Source: CAWJHE01 sp964614855 (GTDB taxonomy: Bacteria; Chloroflexota; Anaerolineae; Anaerolineales; UBA4823). Taken from it: a stretch of DNA of 8,996 bases. This document shows positions 6,781-8,996 of this stretch, in pieces. The notes beneath the pieces were generated by a model that worked only from the letters and a program-made list of their open reading frames with translations, ran no database searches and had not been told where the DNA came from. Every line of letters starts with the position of its first letter. Positions within the stretch are counted from its first letter, which is position 1. Both the position numbers and the translations under genes were made by a program. Location: contig CAZTMX010000117.1 in NCBI GenBank assembly GCA_964614855.1, forward strand, positions 1 to 8,996, read 5' to 3'.

Positions 6781-6809
6781 TGACTACTACGCTCTGGTAG
6801 TCACCCCTG
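6775..6809 (-). promoter_or_regulatory. 13-bp hairpin in the ssb-DUF3467 spacer
   Basis: In the - strand RNA, CAGGGGUGACUAC (6809-6797) pairs with GUAGUCACUCCUG (6787-6775) over a 9-nt loop. There are 13 continuous pairs, one of them G-U (6805 with 6779). On the + strand that position is a C-A mismatch, so the stem fits RNA made in the gene direction better. No U-run follows, so it is not a simple terminator. It may be a processing or stability stem between ssb and the downstream genes, or the open-site partner of the smaller hairpin. Confidence 0.55.
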
Positions 6810-6829
6810 CCTTATTTCATGAGATTATG

Positions 6830-7246
6830 CTAGAAGGGGAGATTATCTTCGTCAAGACCGCCTTGTGGGGCAGCTGCATCACCCATCCCGCTGTCATCGC
6901 CGCGAGAAGAGAGGAAGCGCACGGTTTGAGCGCTGACCTCGAAGGAAGCGCCGTATGTGCCGTCCTGCCGGGCATATGTGCGCGGTCCACCGGTGGCGCT
7001 ATCGGCCACAAGGCGGCCCTCAACCAGCACTTTGCTGCCCTTCTTGAGGTATTGGTTGCAGGTTTCAGCCTGTTTGCCCCAGGTGGAGATGCGCACCCAA
7101 ATCGTGCGTTCCACTTTTTCGCCCTGGTTGTTTGTGTAGTTGTCGTTAACAGCCACGCTAAAATTGGTGACCGCCTGTCCGCTGGGCAGGTACCGCATTT
7201 CCGGGTCACGCCCAAGGTTACCAACGATGATCACGGTATGAAACAT
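6830..7246 (-). CDS. ssb: Single-stranded DNA-binding protein SSB
   Basis: SSB coats single-stranded DNA in replication, recombination and repair, and recruits partners through its C-terminal tip. The 138-aa product starts MFHTVIIVGNLGRDPEMRYL with the OB fold running to about residue 105, including the ERTIWVRISTWGKQAE stretch (46-61). A short glycine/aspartate-rich linker leads to the acidic tip DEDNLPF (132-138), a variant of the usual DDDIPF-type tail. The start ATG 7246 has an AGGAGAGGA ribosome-binding region close upstream. It is probably the first gene of the operon, with a 197-bp leader region after RNase J. Being away from rpsF/rpsR and dnaB, this may be the main ssb or a second copy; the window cannot tell. 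Confidence 0.95.
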   Translation of the reverse strand: MFHTVIIVGNLGRDPEMRYLPSGQAVTNFSVAVNDNYTNNQGEKVERTIWVRISTWGKQAETCNQYLKKGSKVLVEGRLVADSATGGPRTYARQDGTYGASFEVSAQTVRFLSSRGDDSGMGDAAAPQGGLDEDNLPF

Positions 7247-7277
7247 GATATCCTCTCCTTTTGTTCACATCTATGCG

Positions 7278-7299
7278 CCCTGGCAGCGGGCTGCCAGGG
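7278..7299 (-). promoter_or_regulatory. Perfect 9-bp GC-rich hairpin in the ssb leader
   Basis: On the - strand CCCTGGCAG (7299-7291) and CTGCCAGGG (7286-7278) form a perfect stem with a CCCG tetraloop, ending about 31 nt before the ssb start codon. No T-run follows on either strand. It may be a leader stem affecting ssb mRNA stability or translation, a protein-binding palindrome, or the end of the RNase J transcript. Confidence 0.45.
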
Positions 7300-7403
7300 T
7301 GTGGCAAACCCGCTTGTGGGCTTTGATAAATAGACTGTTAGCTCATTTCTCTAGCGCATACCGCCAGGTGGAGCCGTTTATTGTGCTCCCAGAGCCTGAT
7401 TAG

Positions 7404-7440
7404 ATTCTATCATATTCAAATAAAACCAAGACGATAGGCA
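7404..7440 (-). promoter_or_regulatory. AT-rich candidate promoter for the ssb operon
   Basis: This is the most AT-rich stretch of the RNase J-ssb spacer. On the - strand it offers overlapping -10-like hexamers TATGAT (7414-7409) and TAGAAT (7409-7404), with only a poor -35 candidate (TTGGTT) at non-ideal spacing. A promoter for ssb is expected in this spacer, but the exact boxes are uncertain. Confidence 0.2.
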
Positions 7441-7445
7441 TCCAG

Positions 7446-8996
7446 CTAAACTTTGATCAGATTGGACAGGATAACCGGTCGAGATTGTGTCTTGCGGTAA
7501 AAGAAATCCTGCAGTGTTTTCTGCAAGGTCTTTTGCATGACATCCAGGTGCTCCGTTTTCGTTTGGTTTTTGCCGTGTTGGAAACCGCGTCGAATTTCTA
7601 CAAACGCTGCTTCGATCAAGGCATCAGCCTCTTCGGTGTGCGAGAAACCGCGGGTTACAATGTATAGTTTGCCCGCCAGTTTGCGCTGTTTGTTGATCGG
7701 TACATTGACCACGATCACGCCGTCCTGAGCCAATTGTCCGCGATCCAGGATTACCTGCTCACCAATGTCGCCTACCTGCAGTCCATCTACGTATACATCG
7801 GCAGCTGGGATTGGCGCCCCCAACCAGGCTTTCTCGCCATCGGTGATCCAGCTGGAACCGTTTTGCAGGATAAAGACATTTTCTTTCTTTATTCCTGTTT
7901 CCTGAGCCAGGTTTGCGTGCAAATGCTGGTGGCGTAACTCGCCGTGCACGGGCAGTAAAAACCTCGGGTTGACCTTTTGCAGCATGATGCGCATGTCTTC
8001 CCGGTTGGCATGCCCGGAAACATGCACCGTCGCCAGCGCGCCGTAAATCACATTGGCACCTCTGGCAAAGAGATGGTTCAGCATTCTGCCAATATCTTCC
8101 TCATTGCCGGGAATGGCGCCGCCAGATACGATGATCGTATCGCCGCTTTTTACCTGTACCTGTCTGTGTTCTCCTAATGCCATCAGGTTGAGCGCCGAAC
8201 GCGGTTCTCCCTGTGAACCGGTCGCCAGGATGATCACCTTGCTGTCGGAGATTGTTTTCTTGGTATCGATGATCAGCCCATCCGGAATTTGTAAATATCC
8301 CAGGCGATTGGCGAGCTCGACATTTGTTTGTAAGCTGCGCCCTGCCAGGATAAGCTTACGATGGTATTTGTCCGCCAGGTGGATAATCTCCTGAATGCGC
8401 GCCAGCAGTGACGAGAAGGTGGCAATGATAATGCGCTTGCCTTCTGACTGGGCAATTAATTCATCCAGGGTGTCTGCGACCAGGCGTTCGGTAGGCGTGC
8501 GTCCGGGTTTGTCTGCGTTTGTGCTGTCTCCCAACATTGCCAAGACGCCGTTTGGGGTCAATTGGCGCAAGCGCTCGAAATCAGTTGTGCGCCCACCAGA
8601 AGGCGTCTCGTCCAGCTTGTAATCGCCGGTGTGCACCAGTGCGCCAACCGGGGTATCGATCACCAGCCCTACCGCAGCAGGGATTGAGTGCGCGACCGCG
8701 AATGGGCTGATGCGAAAGGGCCCTAATTGGATGGTTTGCTTGTCATCAATCACCTGCAGCCTGGCAGATTTGCTCACCCCCATCTCTTCCATTTTTTGCC
8801 CGACCATTCCAATGGTCAGCCCAGTACCGAATACCGGCACACCGCCATCCACGGGTTGTAGTCGTTTCAGCAGATAGGGTAAACCACCAATGTGGTCCTG
8901 GTGTCCGTGGGTGAGGACCACGCCGCGTAATGTTCCTTGGTTCTGAACGATGTAATCGAATTGCGGCAGCACCAGGTCGATGCCGTGCAAATCGCT
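7446..8996 (-). CDS. rnj: Ribonuclease J (metallo-beta-lactamase/beta-CASP), N-terminus cut off by window edge
   Basis: RNase J is a zinc-dependent 5'-3' exoribonuclease and endoribonuclease for mRNA decay and rRNA maturation. About 517 residues are visible and reach the stop at 7446-7448; roughly the first 40 residues lie beyond the right edge. Metal-binding motifs are all present: HGHQDH (about 8892-8909), HTGDYK, GDSTNAD, and the late PVHGE histidine. The beta-CASP part includes SSLLARI, a lysine/arginine-rich LILAGRS segment and HVSGHA. The C-terminal region ends with YRKTQSRPVILSNLIKV, matching the usual small C-terminal domain. A TTG at 8990 is internal and not the start, because the frame stays open to the edge through family-typical sequence (DLHGIDLVLP). 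Downstream is the ssb leader. No strong intrinsic terminator was seen after the stop. Confidence 0.95.
   Translation of the reverse strand, partial: SDLHGIDLVLPQFDYIVQNQGTLRGVVLTHGHQDHIGGLPYLLKRLQPVDGGVPVFGTGLTIGMVGQKMEEMGVSKSARLQVIDDKQTIQLGPFRISPFAVAHSIPAAVGLVIDTPVGALVHTGDYKLDETPSGGRTTDFERLRQLTPNGVLAMLGDSTNADKPGRTPTERLVADTLDELIAQSEGKRIIIATFSSLLARIQEIIHLADKYHRKLILAGRSLQTNVELANRLGYLQIPDGLIIDTKKTISDSKVIILATGSQGEPRSALNLMALGEHRQVQVKSGDTIIVSGGAIPGNEEDIGRMLNHLFARGANVIYGALATVHVSGHANREDMRIMLQKVNPRFLLPVHGELRHQHLHANLAQETGIKKENVFILQNGSSWITDGEKAWLGAPIPAADVYVDGLQVGDIGEQVILDRGQLAQDGVIVVNVPINKQRKLAGKLYIVTRGFSHTEEADALIEAAFVEIRRGFQHGKNQTKTEHLDVMQKTLQKTLQDFFYRKTQSRPVILSNLIKV

Noticed and set aside
6758..7333. 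191-aa open frame on the + strand
   Set aside because: It is antisense to ssb across its full length and has no recognisable motif.
7335..7375. Two minimal two-codon ORFs in the ssb leader (ATGCGCTAG and ATGAGCTAA on the - strand)
   Set aside because: Neither has a clear ribosome-binding site, and such tiny ORFs arise easily by chance.
8988..8990. TTG as the RNase J start
   Set aside because: The frame stays open to the window edge with family-typical residues before it, so the gene is simply cut off.

Overview
The window looks like a bacterial chromosome segment, most likely from an Anaerolineae-type Chloroflexota (confidence about 0.7). The reasons are a bacterial Translin-family protein, a DUF3467 protein, a Cas4-like nuclease carrying membrane helices, a B-box-type zinc-finger membrane protein, and a lipoprotein protease with a C-terminal concanavalin-like domain. 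This is judged from protein character only; no database search was possible.

Layout: the left fifth holds one + strand gene, an HtrA/trypsin-like lipoprotein protease (125-1852). Everything else is on the - strand. In transcription order, from the right edge, the genes are: RNase J (start cut off by the window edge), a 197-bp spacer with an AT-rich candidate promoter and a perfect 9-bp hairpin, ssb, a 71-bp spacer with two mutually exclusive hairpins, a DUF3467 protein, a Translin-family protein, a Cas4-like nuclease broken into two same-frame ORFs by one TAA, NAD kinase, a B-box zinc-finger membrane protein, and recN. From DUF3467 to recN the genes are nearly contiguous (gaps of 2, 15, 24 and 12 bp, then overlaps of 4 and 1 bp), so ssb to recN is probably one operon. 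recN and the protease converge with only 10 bp between their stops, and a bulged hairpin covers the junction.

The cargo is dominated by nucleic-acid maintenance: an exo/endoribonuclease (RNase J), ssDNA binding (SSB), a possible RNA-binding or ribonuclease ring (Translin), a membrane-anchored Fe-S nuclease (Cas4-like), NADP supply (NAD kinase) and double-strand-break repair (RecN). DUF3467 and the zinc-finger membrane protein have no established role. The most interesting locus is the Cas4-like gene. Its two halves together hold the complete expected set of four cysteines plus the H, D, E-x-K and Q-x3-Y residues. Each half contributes one helix of a would-be membrane hairpin, and the interruption falls exactly in the short outside loop. 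No CRISPR array, cas1/cas2, insertion sequence, rRNA or tRNA gene was seen.
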